A stretch of DNA of 64,000 nucleotides from Corynebacterium doosanense CAU 212 = DSM 45436. Its GTDB lineage: Bacteria > Actinomycetota > Actinomycetes > Mycobacteriales > Mycobacteriaceae. Under the pieces are notes generated by a model. The model worked only from the letters and a program-made list of their open reading frames with translations, was not told where the DNA came from and searched no databases. Location: contig NZ_CP006764.1 of the NCBI RefSeq assembly GCF_000767055.1, positions 1,736,001 through 1,800,000 on the forward strand. The letters run 5' to 3'. Below, in pieces: positions 1 through 8,892 of this stretch. How positions within the stretch are numbered: the stretch's first letter is position 1; each line of letters starts with the position of its first letter. Both the position numbers and the translations under genes were made by a program.

Positions 1-147
1 GCTGGGCCGCTCGTCGGAGTCCAGCGCGATCTGCACGGAAGATTTCTTTCCGGCGGGGACGGCGCGGATGTTCTCGATGTCGAGCCCGTGCGATTCGGTG
101 ACGGGCCTGATCAGCTCAGCGAGTTGTTCTGTGGTGGGGAATGCCAT
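1..147 (-). CDS. rimP: Ribosome maturation factor RimP, N-terminal 49 residues (runs off the window edge)
   Basis: The reverse strand from an ATG at 147 encodes a start of the type MAFPTTEQLAELIRPVTES, followed by a GLDIENI segment and a basic KK that match the N-terminal domain of RimP. RimP assists late maturation of the 30S subunit in the cytoplasm. The rest of the gene lies beyond position 1, where nusA and infB would be expected from the usual actinobacterial order. The divergent lipoprotein gene begins 23 bp away. A TAGGCT hexamer lies 7 nt before the ATG and no Shine-Dalgarno sequence is seen, so a leaderless message is likely. Identity rests on 49 residues plus the proS neighbourhood. 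Confidence 0.8.
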   Translation of the reverse strand, partial: MAFPTTEQLAELIRPVTESHGLDIENIRAVPAGKKSSVQIALDSDERPS

Positions 148-154
148 GCCCACC

Positions 155-160
155 AGCCTA
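155..160 (-). promoter_or_regulatory. -10 hexamer of rimP (leaderless type)
   Basis: TAGGCT on the minus strand, 7 nt before the rimP ATG. It fits the TANNNT -10 pattern, which places the transcription start at or next to the start codon. No clear -35 was identified. Confidence 0.4.
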
Positions 161-169
161 GGCGGTAGC

Positions 170-898
170 ATGTCCGGCGTGAACTCCGCCGCTAACCGAC
201 GTTCCGCCGCCCTCCTCGTCGCCGCCGTCGCGGCCGGCAGCCTGGGTGCGTGCACCTTCGGCCCGCGGCCGGATGCCGAGCTGCTGGAGCTGGCGCAGCA
301 GGCCACCGCGGACGGCCGATCCGCCCACGCCGACGCGCTGTACGCGGAGATCGAACGTCTCTGCGGGGTGGACGAGCAGGGCGAGGTGCCCACCTCCTGC
401 GAGGTCGAGCACACCGCCGGGCAGCTGCGCCCCTCCCCCGCCCCGCTGGGCGCGTACCTGGAGGCGCAGGTCCCCGAGGAGTCGGTTGACCTGGTCACCT
501 CCCAGGCGATCGAGCTCGCGTCGCTGGACAGCAGCGAACTCCCGGCAACGGTCGTCACCGATCCAGAGGATCAGGAACTCGTGCGTGAGGTGCTGCGTCA
601 GGAGCACGCGGCAGTCTACGGGCTGGAGGCGTCGCGGGCGTTTGCGTCGGATCCGGAATGGGTGGACCCGCTCGTCGAGAAGCATGAGCAGCGTGTCAGC
701 GTGTTGTCCGACGCCGTGCCCGACGCCCCGGTCGCCGCGGCGGGGTACACCTTCGGTGAGATGGAGCTTGACGACGCCTTGGTCGAGCACATCGAACGCA
801 GCACCGCCGACGCGTGGGCCGCGGCCGCCGCGGACGCCACCTCGGTGGAGGGGCGCTCCCTGCTGGTGCAGGGCGCGGGCCGCGCGCTCCAGCGTTAG
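170..898 (+). CDS. Putative lipoprotein with DUF4439 (ferritin-like) domain
   Basis: This is a 242-residue protein with a basic N-terminus, a hydrophobic segment (residues about 12-25) and a lipobox L-G-A-C with Cys28, so it is probably a secreted lipoprotein. The C-terminal half (about 140-242) is helical and carries [14 protein letters not shown], which resembles the DUF4439 ferritin-like family. In M. tuberculosis a DUF4439 protein (Rv2844) lies between proS and rimP, as here. ATG 170 is preferred because it puts the signal peptide at the N-terminus; upstream starts would overlap rimP. The stop overlaps the convergent proS stop by 4 bp. No metal-binding residues can be assigned, and the function is unknown. 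Confidence 0.75.
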   Translation: MSGVNSAANRRSAALLVAAVAAGSLGACTFGPRPDAELLELAQQATADGRSAHADALYAEIERLCGVDEQGEVPTSCEVEHTAGQLRPSPAPLGAYLEAQVPEESVDLVTSQAIELASLDSSELPATVVTDPEDQELVREVLRQEHAAVYGLEASRAFASDPEWVDPLVEKHEQRVSVLSDAVPDAPVAAAGYTFGEMELDDALVEHIERSTADAWAAAAADATSVEGRSLLVQGAGRALQR

Positions 899-2634
899 CT
901 GGCGATCAGGCGCAGGAGCTCCGCGACCGCGTCGTCGTAGGCGATCTCCGAGGTCTCGCCGCCGCGCACGCGCAGCTCGACCTTGCCGTCGGCGAAGGCC
1001 CGGCCGAGGATGACGGCGTAGGGCATGCCCAGCAGCTCGGCATCCTTGAACTTCACGCCGGGAGAGACCTTGGGACGGTCGTCGAAAAGCACCTCGATGC
1101 CGGCGGCGTCCAGCTCGGAGACCAGCCGCTCGCCGGCCTCCGTCGCGGCCTCGTCCTTGTTCGCCACGGCGACGTGCACCTGGTACGGGGCGACGTTGGC
1201 CGGCCAGACCAGACCCTTCTCGTCGTGGTTCTGCTCGGCGAGCACGGCCATCATGCGGGAGACGCCGATGCCGTAGGAACCCTGGGTGGGGATGGCGCGT
1301 TTGCCGGACTCGTCGAGAATCTGGACGTCGAAGGCCTCGGTGTACTTGCGGCCCAGCTGGAAGATGTGCCCGAGCTCGATGCCACGCTCGAGGGTGAGGG
1401 TGCCGTGGCCCTCGGGGGCGGGATCGCCCTCGCGGATCTCGGCGGCCTCGATGTAACCGTCGACGGTGAAGTCCCGGCCGGCGACGAGGCCGACGACGTG
1501 GCGCTGCTTCTCGTCGGCGCCCGTGATCCACGCGCTGCCCTCAACGACCCGCGGGTCGGCGAGCACCTGCACACCGTTCGCGTTGAGGCCGCGCGGGCCG
1601 ATGTACCCCTTGACCAGGAAGGGGTGGTTCTTGAAGTCCTCGGGCTCGGCCAGACGGAACTCCGCGGGCTCGAGCGATGCCTCGAGGCGCTTCTCATCCA
1701 GCGCGCGGTCGCCGGGGATGAGCACGCCGGTGAGCTCCCACTCCCCGCCCGGCTGGCGGATCATCACGGCCATGCACTTGAGGGTGTCGGAGGCCTGCGC
1801 CTCGATGCCCTCGGAGCGCGCCCATTCGACCAGCGTTTCGATGGTCTCGGAGTCCGGGGTCTCGTAGACCTTCGCCTCGGGCAGCCCCTCCAGGGGAACG
1901 GCGGCCGGGCGGGGGGTGACCACGGCCTCGACGTTGGCGGCATACTCGCCGTCGGTGGAACGCACGAAGGTGTCCTCACCGTTGGGAGAGACGGCGAGGA
2001 ACTCCTCGGAGGCCGAGCCGCCCATGGCGCCGGAGGTGGCCTTGCAGATGGCGTAGTCGATGCCCAGGGAGTCGAAGATGCGCTGGTAGGCGGCGCGGTG
2101 GTTCTGGTAGGACTGCTCGAGCCCCTCGTCGGTCATGTCGAAGGAGTAAGAGTCCTTCATCACGAACTCCCGCCCGCGCAGGATCCCGGCGCGGGGGCGT
2201 TCCTCGTCGCGGTACTTGGTCTGGATCTGGTACAGCGTGACCGGGAGATCCTTGTAGGAGGAGTAGAGGTCCTTGACGGTCTGGGCGAACATCTCCTCGT
2301 GGGTCGGGCCGAGCAGCATGTCCGCGCCCTTGCGGTCCTTGAGACGGAAGAGGGCGTCGCCGTATTCGGTCCACCGACCCGTGGTCTCGTAGGGCTCCCT
2401 GGGCAGCAGCGCCGGGAAGAGCAGCTCCTGGGCGCCGATGCCCTCCATCTCCCCGCGGACGACGTCCTCGATCTTGCGCAACGTGCGCAGGCCGAGCGGC
2501 AGCCAGGAGTAGATGCCGGGCGCGGCGCGGCGGATGTAACCGGCGCGCACGAGCAGTCGGTGGGAGGGAACCTCGGCGTCGGCGGGGTCTTCGCGCAGTG
2601 TGCGCAGGAAGAGGTGGGACATGCGGGTAATCAT
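895..2634 (-). CDS. proS: Prolyl-tRNA synthetase (bacterial type)
   Basis: The protein has 579 residues, the usual length for bacterial ProRS, a class II synthetase that charges tRNA-Pro. Motif 2 is visible at about residues 140-165 ([17 protein letters not shown]), the inserted editing-type domain begins after the [13 protein letters not shown] stretch, and motif 3 contains [11 protein letters not shown]. The C-terminal anticodon-binding domain is complete. The start is ATG 2634: it aligns with the family N-terminus ([12 protein letters not shown]), and a TAAAGT hexamer lies 7 nt upstream. A longer reading to 2697 is unlikely because it would run through the divergent yaaA promoter and start. 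Confidence 0.97.
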   Translation of the reverse strand: MITRMSHLFLRTLREDPADAEVPSHRLLVRAGYIRRAAPGIYSWLPLGLRTLRKIEDVVRGEMEGIGAQELLFPALLPREPYETTGRWTEYGDALFRLKDRKGADMLLGPTHEEMFAQTVKDLYSSYKDLPVTLYQIQTKYRDEERPRAGILRGREFVMKDSYSFDMTDEGLEQSYQNHRAAYQRIFDSLGIDYAICKATSGAMGGSASEEFLAVSPNGEDTFVRSTDGEYAANVEAVVTPRPAAVPLEGLPEAKVYETPDSETIETLVEWARSEGIEAQASDTLKCMAVMIRQPGGEWELTGVLIPGDRALDEKRLEASLEPAEFRLAEPEDFKNHPFLVKGYIGPRGLNANGVQVLADPRVVEGSAWITGADEKQRHVVGLVAGRDFTVDGYIEAAEIREGDPAPEGHGTLTLERGIELGHIFQLGRKYTEAFDVQILDESGKRAIPTQGSYGIGVSRMMAVLAEQNHDEKGLVWPANVAPYQVHVAVANKDEAATEAGERLVSELDAAGIEVLFDDRPKVSPGVKFKDAELLGMPYAVILGRAFADGKVELRVRGGETSEIAYDDAVAELLRLIAS

Positions 2635-2641
2635 GGGCGAG

Positions 2642-2647
2642 ACTTTA
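2642..2647 (-). promoter_or_regulatory. -10 hexamer of proS (leaderless type)
   Basis: TAAAGT on the minus strand, 7 nt from the proS ATG with no Shine-Dalgarno between. It sits back to back with the yaaA -10 at 2653. Confidence 0.5.
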
Positions 2648-2652
2648 CCCGG

Positions 2653-2658
2653 TAGCCT
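2653..2658 (+). promoter_or_regulatory. -10 hexamer of yaaA (leaderless type)
   Basis: TAGCCT on the plus strand, 7 nt from the yaaA ATG. The 31-bp space between the two divergent starts holds both -10 elements. Confidence 0.45.
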
Positions 2659-2665
2659 CTGAGCC

Positions 2666-3358
2666 ATGTTGATCGTCCTGCCCCCGTCGGAAACCAAGTC
2701 TCACGGCGGCAGCGGCGCGCCACTGGATCTCGCGGAACTGTCGTTCCCGGAGCTCACCCCGGTGAGAAGAGAGCTTGTCGACGCCCTGTCCACCCTCCCC
2801 GTCGACGACGCCCTCGAGACGTTGAAGATCTCGGAGAAGCTCCGCGGTGAGGCGGAGTCCAACACCCGGCTGTGGACGAACCCGACGATGCCCGCCATCG
2901 AGCGCTACACCGGCGTGCTCTACGACGCGCTCGACGCAGCCACGCTGGAGGACACCAGCCGGCTCGCCGTCGGCTCCGCGCTGTTCGGCGTGGTGCGCGC
3001 CGCCGATCCCATCCCCCACTACCGGCTCTCGGGCGGGAGCAAGCTGGGCGGGCGCACCATGAAGTCGCGCTGGGGGAAACTCATCACCGAGGCGCTCTCC
3101 GGGGAGTTCATCGTTGACCTGCGCTCGGGCACGTACCAGACGCTGGGCAAGGTGCCCGGCGCGGTGACGGTCCGGGTGGTCAGCGGGGAGACCCGACAGG
3201 TGATCAGCCACTTCAACAAACACTTCAAGGGCGAGTTCGCCCGGGCCCTGGCCCTGCACGACGCGGGGTCGGTCGGGGACGTCGTGGACATCGCCCGCGC
3301 GGCCGGGCTGGACATCGAGTTCGACGGCGGGCCGGAGCTCACCCTCGTCACGCCGTAA
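2666..3358 (+). CDS. yaaA: Peroxide stress protein YaaA (DUF328)
   Basis: The 230-residue protein begins [11 protein letters not shown], the hallmark N-terminus of the YaaA/DUF328 family, and continues with [10 protein letters not shown] and the conserved [12 protein letters not shown] segment. E. coli YaaA limits DNA and protein oxidation by lowering free iron during peroxide stress and has a fold with DNA-binding properties. The length is close to the family norm. The gene is divergent from proS and ends inside the AT-rich stretch that carries the promoter of the next gene. Confidence 0.9.
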   Translation: MLIVLPPSETKSHGGSGAPLDLAELSFPELTPVRRELVDALSTLPVDDALETLKISEKLRGEAESNTRLWTNPTMPAIERYTGVLYDALDAATLEDTSRLAVGSALFGVVRAADPIPHYRLSGGSKLGGRTMKSRWGKLITEALSGEFIVDLRSGTYQTLGKVPGAVTVRVVSGETRQVISHFNKHFKGEFARALALHDAGSVGDVVDIARAAGLDIEFDGGPELTLVTP

Positions 3359-3381
3359 TTATCAAATTATCAATCTATACT
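3357..3381 (+). promoter_or_regulatory. AT-rich promoter with tandem AATTATCA repeats
   Basis: Two perfect head-to-tail copies of AATTATCA (3357-3364 and 3365-3372) are followed by TATACT (3376-3381), a near-consensus -10. The ATG of the ATPase gene is 7 nt further on, so the transcript should be leaderless. The low GC contrasts strongly with the flanks. The tandem repeats occupy the -35 area and could be an operator. Confidence 0.6.
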
Positions 3382-3388
3382 GCGGGGC

Positions 3389-4465
3389 ATGAACCCCTTC
3401 CGCCCCACCTTCGGCGCCTCCCCCCACCTCTGGGCCGGGCGCCAGCAGATCCTCACCGACTTCGCCACCGGCCTGGCCGGCGGGCCGGGTGATCCCCACC
3501 GCTCGCTGGTCATCGGCGGCGCCCGGGGAATCGGCAAGACGGTGCTGCTCACCGAGCTCGAGGACATCGCCATCAGCAACGGCTGGGTGGTGCTGCGCGC
3601 GACGGGGCGGGAGGACACCGTCGATACGCTGGTCAACTCCACCATCCCCGCCAAACTCAACGAGCTCGATCCGCCGGCCAAACGCACCGTGACCGGTGTG
3701 AGCATCGCCGGGGTGGGGCGCATCGACTCCGACGTTGCCGACCACACCGAACCCGTGCCCACCCTGGGGTTGCGCCTGCGCGAGCTGCTGGCGCTGCTGG
3801 AGACCGGGGTGATGATCACCGTCGACGAGGTCCAGGACGCCGACCCCGAATCGCTGAGCCGGCTCGCCGTGACCTACCAGGACCTCATCCGCGACGAGGC
3901 CAACGTCTCCCTGGTCATGGCGGGTTTGACCCATGGGATCGGCAAGCTGCTCGATCTCCCCGGCACGACGTTCCTCCGCCGGGCGCGGCGCTACGAGCTC
4001 GGCCCACTGCAGGACGAGGACGTCGCCCGCATCCTCACCGGGACCTCGGACAAACCCTTCGACGACGTCGCACCCGCGGTGGAGATCGCGCAGGGTTACC
4101 CCTACCTCGTGCAGCTGCTGGGTTATCTCGCCTACGCCCGGTCCGGGGAACGTATTGGCGCCGCGGACATCGCCGCCGTGCGCGACGAGTGTGTGGAGAC
4201 CATGGGCGCGCAGGTGCACCACCCCTCGCTCAAGGACGTGCCCGCCGCGCAGCTCGCGTACCTGCACGCGATGGCGGACGGGCTGACCTCGACCAGCGAC
4301 ATCGCCGAGAGGCTGGGCAAGACTCCCAACGCCACCACCGACACCCGTTCCAAGCTCCTCGACCGCGGGCTCATCGACGTCGCCGGCTGGGGCCACGTCC
4401 AGCTCGCCCTGCCCTACCTCGCCGAGTTCCTGCGCGGCGGTGGCCGGATCAACCGGATCAGCTAG
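3389..4465 (+). CDS. AAA/STAND-like ATPase with C-terminal winged-helix-like region
   Basis: The 358-residue protein has a Walker A motif GGARGIGK-T at residues 43-51 and a Walker B-like VMITVDEVQDAD at about 141-152. The C-terminal third (about 265-358) reads like a winged helix (ADGLTSTSDIAERLGKT then a predicted recognition helix). This resembles archaeal-type or MalT-like ATPases annotated only as ATP-binding protein. The substrate and partner are unknown. It is transcribed alone from an AT-rich promoter, and its stop overlaps the convergent cobA stop by 4 bp. The base composition inside the gene matches its neighbours. Confidence 0.75.
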   Translation: MNPFRPTFGASPHLWAGRQQILTDFATGLAGGPGDPHRSLVIGGARGIGKTVLLTELEDIAISNGWVVLRATGREDTVDTLVNSTIPAKLNELDPPAKRTVTGVSIAGVGRIDSDVADHTEPVPTLGLRLRELLALLETGVMITVDEVQDADPESLSRLAVTYQDLIRDEANVSLVMAGLTHGIGKLLDLPGTTFLRRARRYELGPLQDEDVARILTGTSDKPFDDVAPAVEIAQGYPYLVQLLGYLAYARSGERIGAADIAAVRDECVETMGAQVHHPSLKDVPAAQLAYLHAMADGLTSTSDIAERLGKTPNATTDTRSKLLDRGLIDVAGWGHVQLALPYLAEFLRGGGRINRIS

Positions 4466-5178
4466 AGGCGGGCCACCTCGCCGATGACGTAGACGGCGGG
4501 TGATGAGATCTCCGCGCGTGTCATGTCCGCGGCCAGCGTCTCCACGGACCCCGTCACCGAGCGCTGCGCAAGGGTGGTCCCCTCCATCACAGCCGTGGCG
4601 GGGGTGTCGCGGGGCAGGCCGGCGCCAATGAGCGCCGCGGTGATCGCCGCCACGTGACGCACCCCCATGACCACGACGATGCTGCCACCCACCCGGGCCA
4701 GGGCCGACCAGTCAACCAGTCCCTCGCCCGGCGCGACGTGCCCGGAGACGACGGTGAACGCATGGGTCACGCCCCGGTGGGTCACCGGCACCCCGGCCGC
4801 CGCGGGGACGGAGACCGCGCTGGTCACCCCGGGGATCACCTCGCAGGCGACGCCGTGGGCCGTGAGGTGCTGGACCTCCTCGAAACCGCGCCCGAAGACA
4901 AACGGGTCCCCGCCCTTGAGCCGGGCGACCTTTCTGCCGGCCAGGGCGTATTCGACGAGCAGGCGGTTGGTCTCCTCCTGCGCCACGGAGCGGCCGTAGG
5001 GCAGCTTGGCCACATCGATGACCTCCTTGTCCCGCACGTCCACGATCCGGCTGAGCTCCGGACCCAGGTGGTCGGTGAGGATCACCTCCGCCTCCTCCAG
5101 CGCGCGTGCCCCGCGCAGCGTGATGAGGTCCCAGGCGCCGGGGCCGCCGCCGATCAGTGTCACCGGATGAATCGTCAT
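4462..5178 (-). CDS. cobA: Uroporphyrinogen-III C-methyltransferase (SUMT)
   Basis: The 238-residue protein carries the SUMT signatures: an N-terminal GGGPGAWDLITLRG motif for S-adenosylmethionine binding, RLKGGDPFVFGRG in the middle and a PGVTSAVSVPAAAGVPVTHR segment. It methylates uroporphyrinogen III at C2 and C7 to precorrin-2, the branch to siroheme (and cobalamin). It is the monofunctional form without the CysG oxidase/ferrochelatase half. The start is ATG 5178; a TAAGGT hexamer lies 8 nt upstream and no Shine-Dalgarno is seen. It is divergent from selO. Confidence 0.93.
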   Translation of the reverse strand: MTIHPVTLIGGGPGAWDLITLRGARALEEAEVILTDHLGPELSRIVDVRDKEVIDVAKLPYGRSVAQEETNRLLVEYALAGRKVARLKGGDPFVFGRGFEEVQHLTAHGVACEVIPGVTSAVSVPAAAGVPVTHRGVTHAFTVVSGHVAPGEGLVDWSALARVGGSIVVVMGVRHVAAITAALIGAGLPRDTPATAVMEGTTLAQRSVTGSVETLAADMTRAEISSPAVYVIGEVARL

Positions 5179-5186
5179 GGGCGCAC

Positions 5187-5192
5187 ACCTTA
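5187..5192 (-). promoter_or_regulatory. -10 hexamer of cobA (leaderless type)
   Basis: TAAGGT on the minus strand, 8 nt from the cobA ATG, 4 bp from the oppositely oriented selO -10. Confidence 0.4.
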
Positions 5193-5196
5193 CGTC

Positions 5197-5202
5197 TACC
5201 CT
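5197..5202 (+). promoter_or_regulatory. -10 hexamer of selO (leaderless type)
   Basis: TACCCT on the plus strand, 7 nt from the selO ATG. The two divergent genes cobA and selO share a 31-bp intergenic space that holds both -10 elements. Confidence 0.4.
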
Positions 5203-5209
5203 CGGGGCC

Positions 5210-6349
5210 ATGAGTGCTTCAGACCTGCTTCACACCTACGCCGACGCCCTCCCCGAACTCGTGATCGACGCCACGGCCGAGGAGATGCCCGATCCCCAGC
5301 TCATCGTTCTCAACGAGCCGCTGGCCGAGGACCTGGGACTGGACGTGTCCTGGCTGCGCTCGGCCGAGGGCACGGCCTTTCTCACCGGCCAGGTCGGACG
5401 CACCGTGGCCATGGGGTACGCCGGCCACCAGTTCGGCCAGTACTCCCCCCGGCTGGGTGACGGGCGTGCCGTGCTCCTCGGCCAGCTGCCCACCGGGCAG
5501 GACCTGCACGTCAAGGGCGGCGGGCGCACACCGTTTTCCCGGGGTGGCGACGGCCGAGGCACCCTGACCTCGATGCTGCGCGAGTTCCTCTACTCAGAGT
5601 CCATGCACGCCCTGGGGGTGGACACCACCCGCACCCTGGCGGTGATCACCACCGGGCGCACGGTAGTGCGGGAAAACGGCGTCGAACCGGCCGCGCTACT
5701 CGTGCGGGTGGCGCGCGGACTCACCCGCGTGGGCACGTACCAGTACGCCCGATCCGGTGGCCCCGAGATCACGCAGCGGCTGGCGGATTACGACATCGCC
5801 CGGCATTATCCGTCGACAAGCTATGCGGGATTTTTCGAGGCCGTGATGGAACGGCAGATGGACACCGTCGCCGCCTGGATGCGCCTCGGGTTCATCCACG
5901 GGGTGATGAACACCGACAACACCTCCATCACGGGCGAGACCATCGACTACGGCCCCTGCGCCTTCACCGAGTCGCGTGACCCCGACGCGTTCTACTCCTC
6001 GGTGGACACGCAGGGCCGCTACCGCTTCGGCAACCAGCCGCTCATCCTGCGGTGGAACCTCACGCGCCTGGCGGAGACGCTGCTGGAGCTGGCCCCCCAG
6101 TCGGAGCTGGAGGCGCTGCTGGGACAGTTCGTGGAGAGGTTCGAGACCCGCGACACCGAACCCGTGCGGCCGCTGCATTTTCCGCGCAATCACCTCGTGG
6201 CCGACGCGCTGAAGAAGGCCCGCCTCGGCGAGTTCGGTGCCTACGAGGAGCTGCTCAACGCCGTCACCCGTCCCTGGGACCCGGCGGCGGGAGAACCCAC
6301 GGAGGAGCCCGAGGACTTCGGGCACTTCATCACCTACTGCGGAACCTAG
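5210..6349 (+). CDS. selO: SelO/YdiU pseudokinase-fold protein adenylyltransferase, short form
   Basis: The 379-residue protein has the YdiU/SelO core: GYAGHQFGQYSPRLGDGRA, the KGGGRTPFSRGGDGRGTL loop, and the catalytic HGVMNTDNTSITGETIDYGP region with the metal- and ATP-binding Asn and Asp. Family members AMPylate proteins in redox stress. It ends in YCGT, matching the Cys-containing tail of the family. It is about 100 residues shorter than E. coli YdiU (478): after WNLTRLAETL most of the helical C-terminal domain is missing, and only a short helix-rich end remains. The core appears complete. Start ATG 5210 follows the leaderless-type promoter. Confidence 0.88.
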   Translation: MSASDLLHTYADALPELVIDATAEEMPDPQLIVLNEPLAEDLGLDVSWLRSAEGTAFLTGQVGRTVAMGYAGHQFGQYSPRLGDGRAVLLGQLPTGQDLHVKGGGRTPFSRGGDGRGTLTSMLREFLYSESMHALGVDTTRTLAVITTGRTVVRENGVEPAALLVRVARGLTRVGTYQYARSGGPEITQRLADYDIARHYPSTSYAGFFEAVMERQMDTVAAWMRLGFIHGVMNTDNTSITGETIDYGPCAFTESRDPDAFYSSVDTQGRYRFGNQPLILRWNLTRLAETLLELAPQSELEALLGQFVERFETRDTEPVRPLHFPRNHLVADALKKARLGEFGAYEELLNAVTRPWDPAAGEPTEEPEDFGHFITYCGT

Positions 6350-6358
6350 AAGCCGGTT

Positions 6359-7231
6359 CTAGAACTCGTCCACGACGATCCGACTCATCCCCATGAGCTT
6401 CTCGTAGGAGCCCGGGTTCTGCATGAGCTCACCGAGGTTGGCCGGCACGATCTGCCAGCTCACCCCGAAGCGGTCCTTACACCAGCCGCAGGGCTGCTCC
6501 TGCTCCGCCAGGCTCGCCCACAGCCGGTCGATCTCCTCCTGACCGTCCACCTGCACCATGAGTGAGACCCCCTCGGTGAAGGTGAAGTCCTGGGGCACCC
6601 CTGAATCCATGGCGGCGAACCACTCACCCATGAGCTGGAAATCGGAGAACACCACCTCGTCGTTGTGGGGATACTTGACGACGTTGCCCACCCGCGCATC
6701 CGCAAAGACACCGGTGTAGACCGCGATGGCCTCCTCGGCGCGGCCCTGCGCGTCGCCGCAGAACATGAGCTGCGGGATGATCAGCGGGCGCGAATCGCCC
6801 TCGGGGTTGGTGAGCATGAGCTGCCAGCTCACCCCGTAGCGGTCCTCGACCCAGCCGTAGTGCGGCGAGTAGTCGTACTCCCCCAGCTCCATGAGGACGC
6901 GACCGCCGTCGGTGAGCCGCTCCCAGAGCGCGTCGAGCTTCTCCCGGGGCTGGTCCATCGCCGCGGGATCGAAGTTGACAAAGAAGTTGATGGACGGGTT
7001 GGGCCGGATCTCGTCGCCGGCGTTGACGAGGATGAGGTGGAATCCACCGATCGAGATCTCGTTGGTCAGCGTCTGGCCGGCGAGGTGCCGCTGGAAGTCG
7101 AGCAGACCCTCCGTGGGATAGGTGTTCTGCTGGACGAGGGATGCATCCAGGCCCGCGAAGGCTTCCAGATAGAAGTCGCGGGCCTCATCGGCGGTGCCGT
7201 TGCACCAGATGTCGGGGGTTATGCGTTGCAT
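6359..7231 (-). CDS. PhnB-like double VOC (glyoxalase/DUF899-type) protein
   Basis: The 290-residue protein contains two copies of a PhnB-type module. The first (about 1-150) begins with PDIWCNGTADEARDFYLEAF and the second (about 150-290) with IPQLMFCGDAQGRAEEAIAVY. Each module ends with a related DRYGVSWQ or DRFGVSWQ motif, so the gene reads as an internal duplication. The family is part of the vicinal oxygen chelate superfamily and is often labelled 3-demethylubiquinone-9 methyltransferase-like without biochemical support. The substrate is unknown. It lies 12 bp downstream of mqo on the same strand, though a TAGAAT hexamer 9 nt before the ATG suggests its own promoter. Confidence 0.8.
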   Translation of the reverse strand: MQRITPDIWCNGTADEARDFYLEAFAGLDASLVQQNTYPTEGLLDFQRHLAGQTLTNEISIGGFHLILVNAGDEIRPNPSINFFVNFDPAAMDQPREKLDALWERLTDGGRVLMELGEYDYSPHYGWVEDRYGVSWQLMLTNPEGDSRPLIIPQLMFCGDAQGRAEEAIAVYTGVFADARVGNVVKYPHNDEVVFSDFQLMGEWFAAMDSGVPQDFTFTEGVSLMVQVDGQEEIDRLWASLAEQEQPCGWCKDRFGVSWQIVPANLGELMQNPGSYEKLMGMSRIVVDEF

Positions 7232-7243
7232 ACCCCCGAGATT

Positions 7244-8743
7244 CTAGCGCTCCAGCTTGAGGGCCTTCTGGCTGTAGTCCCACAGCTCGCCGAAGAGCTT
7301 GGGGTCCTCCGCCAGCTTGGTGCCGTAGGACGGGATCATCTCGATGAGCTTGGGGCCCCAGCTGATCATCTTGTCTCCAAAGCAGCGCTCCAGCAGCTCG
7401 AGCAGCGCGGACGGGGCGATGGACGCTCCCGGGGAGGCGCCGAGGATGCCGGCGATGGTGCCCTCCGCGTTGTTCACCAGGGCGGTGCCGAACTCGAGGG
7501 TGCCGAAGCGGGGCGCGGAGGCGGGCTTGATCACCTGGACACGCTGCCCGGCGATGATGGTCTCCCAGTCCTCCGGGCGGGCGGAGGGGACGTACTCCTT
7601 GAGATCGTCGACGCGGCCCTCGAAGTCCTTGAGCACCTCCTGCACCAGGTACTTGGTCAGGCCGAACTCGGTGGCGGCCACGCCGAGGTAGGACGCGACG
7701 TTGCTGGGCTTGATGGACTTGAACAGGTCGAGGTAGGAGCCCTTCTTCAGGAACTTGGGGCTCCAGCCGCCGTAGGGGCCGAAGAGCAGGCCCTTCTCGC
7801 CGTCGATGACACGCGTGTCCAGGTGGGGGACGGACATCGGCGGGGCGCCGACCTTGGCCATGCCGTAGACCTTGGCGTCGTGCGCCTCGATGAGCTCCTT
7901 GTTGGTGGAGCGCAGCCACATGCCGGAGACCGGGAAGCCGGCGTAACCGGAGACCTCGGGCACCCCGGCCTTGCGGAGCAGGTCGAGGGCGTAGCCGCCG
8001 GCGCCGACGAAGACGAACTTGGCCTTGACCACGGAGGTGTCCCCGGTGTGGCGGTTCTTCACCGTGACCTTCCAAGCGCCGCCCTCGCGGGTGAGGTTCT
8101 TCACCTCGTGCCCGTAGCGGATCTGCGTGCCGGAGGCCTTGGCCGCGGTGAGGAACTGGTCGGTCAGGGCGCCGAAGTTGACGTCGGTGCCGTCCGGGGT
8201 GCCGGAGTAGGCGACCTTCTCCGCACCGAAGTCACGCCCCTTCGACATGACGGGCAGGCGCTCGGCGAACTTGTCGGCGTCGTCGGTGTAGTAGAAGTCC
8301 GGGAAGAGCGGGCTGGCGCTAAGGGCCTCGTGGCGGCGACGCAGGTAGTCCACCTGCTTGTCACCCTGGGCGAAGGAGAGGTGGGCCACCGGGTTGATGA
8401 AGGCGGTGGGGTCATTGAGTACGCCGTGATCCAGCTGATGAGACCAGAACTGGCGGGAGACCTGGAACTTCTCGTTGATGGTCACGGCCTTGGTGATGTC
8501 GACCTTGCCGTTGACCTCAGGCGTGTAGTTGAGCTCACAGAGCGCGGAGTGGCCCGTGCCGGCGTTGTTCCAGGGGGAGGAGGACTCAAGGGCGGGGCCG
8601 TCGAGGCGCTCGAAGATCATCTGAGACCAGCTGGGCTCCAGCTCACGGATCATGGCACCGAGAGTGGCGCTCATGATGCCTGCGCCGACGAGCGCGACAT
8701 CGACCTCGTCGGTGGGTTTGGTGTTCTGGGACGCTTCAGACAA
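7244..8743 (-). CDS. mqo: Malate:quinone oxidoreductase
   Basis: The 499-residue protein closely matches corynebacterial Mqo along its length: the FAD-binding VDVALVGAGIMSATLGAM near the N-terminus, ESSSPWNNAGTGHSALCELN, and the C-terminal GLLFGPYGGWSPKF and LLGASPGASIAPSA segments. It is a peripheral membrane FAD enzyme that oxidises malate to oxaloacetate and passes electrons to menaquinone. The start is set at the TTG at 8743: a GAGGTAG ribosome binding site sits 5 nt before it and the length then equals the C. glutamicum enzyme. The longer in-frame extension upstream has no family similarity. Confidence 0.96.
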   Translation of the reverse strand: MSEASQNTKPTDEVDVALVGAGIMSATLGAMIRELEPSWSQMIFERLDGPALESSSPWNNAGTGHSALCELNYTPEVNGKVDITKAVTINEKFQVSRQFWSHQLDHGVLNDPTAFINPVAHLSFAQGDKQVDYLRRRHEALSASPLFPDFYYTDDADKFAERLPVMSKGRDFGAEKVAYSGTPDGTDVNFGALTDQFLTAAKASGTQIRYGHEVKNLTREGGAWKVTVKNRHTGDTSVVKAKFVFVGAGGYALDLLRKAGVPEVSGYAGFPVSGMWLRSTNKELIEAHDAKVYGMAKVGAPPMSVPHLDTRVIDGEKGLLFGPYGGWSPKFLKKGSYLDLFKSIKPSNVASYLGVAATEFGLTKYLVQEVLKDFEGRVDDLKEYVPSARPEDWETIIAGQRVQVIKPASAPRFGTLEFGTALVNNAEGTIAGILGASPGASIAPSALLELLERCFGDKMISWGPKLIEMIPSYGTKLAEDPKLFGELWDYSQKALKLER

Positions 8744-8878
8744 CGTGGCTACCTCATTTTGTATGTTCGTCGTCCCTCGACACCCCGAGGCGTGAGCAGC
8801 GACGCTAATTGACGCGGAATGGTTCCAAATCCTACTCCCTGGCGGCCTCTCGTGAGGCACCCGGGCCTGCCGGCGCGG

Positions 8879-8884
8879 TAACGT
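8879..8884 (+). promoter_or_regulatory. -10 hexamer of the alpha/beta hydrolase gene (leaderless type)
   Basis: TAACGT, 8 nt before the ATG at 8893. A second candidate further upstream (TTGACG at 8809 and TACTCC at 8833, spacing 18) would give a leadered transcript. Confidence 0.35.
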
Positions 8885-8892
8885 GGGCAGGC

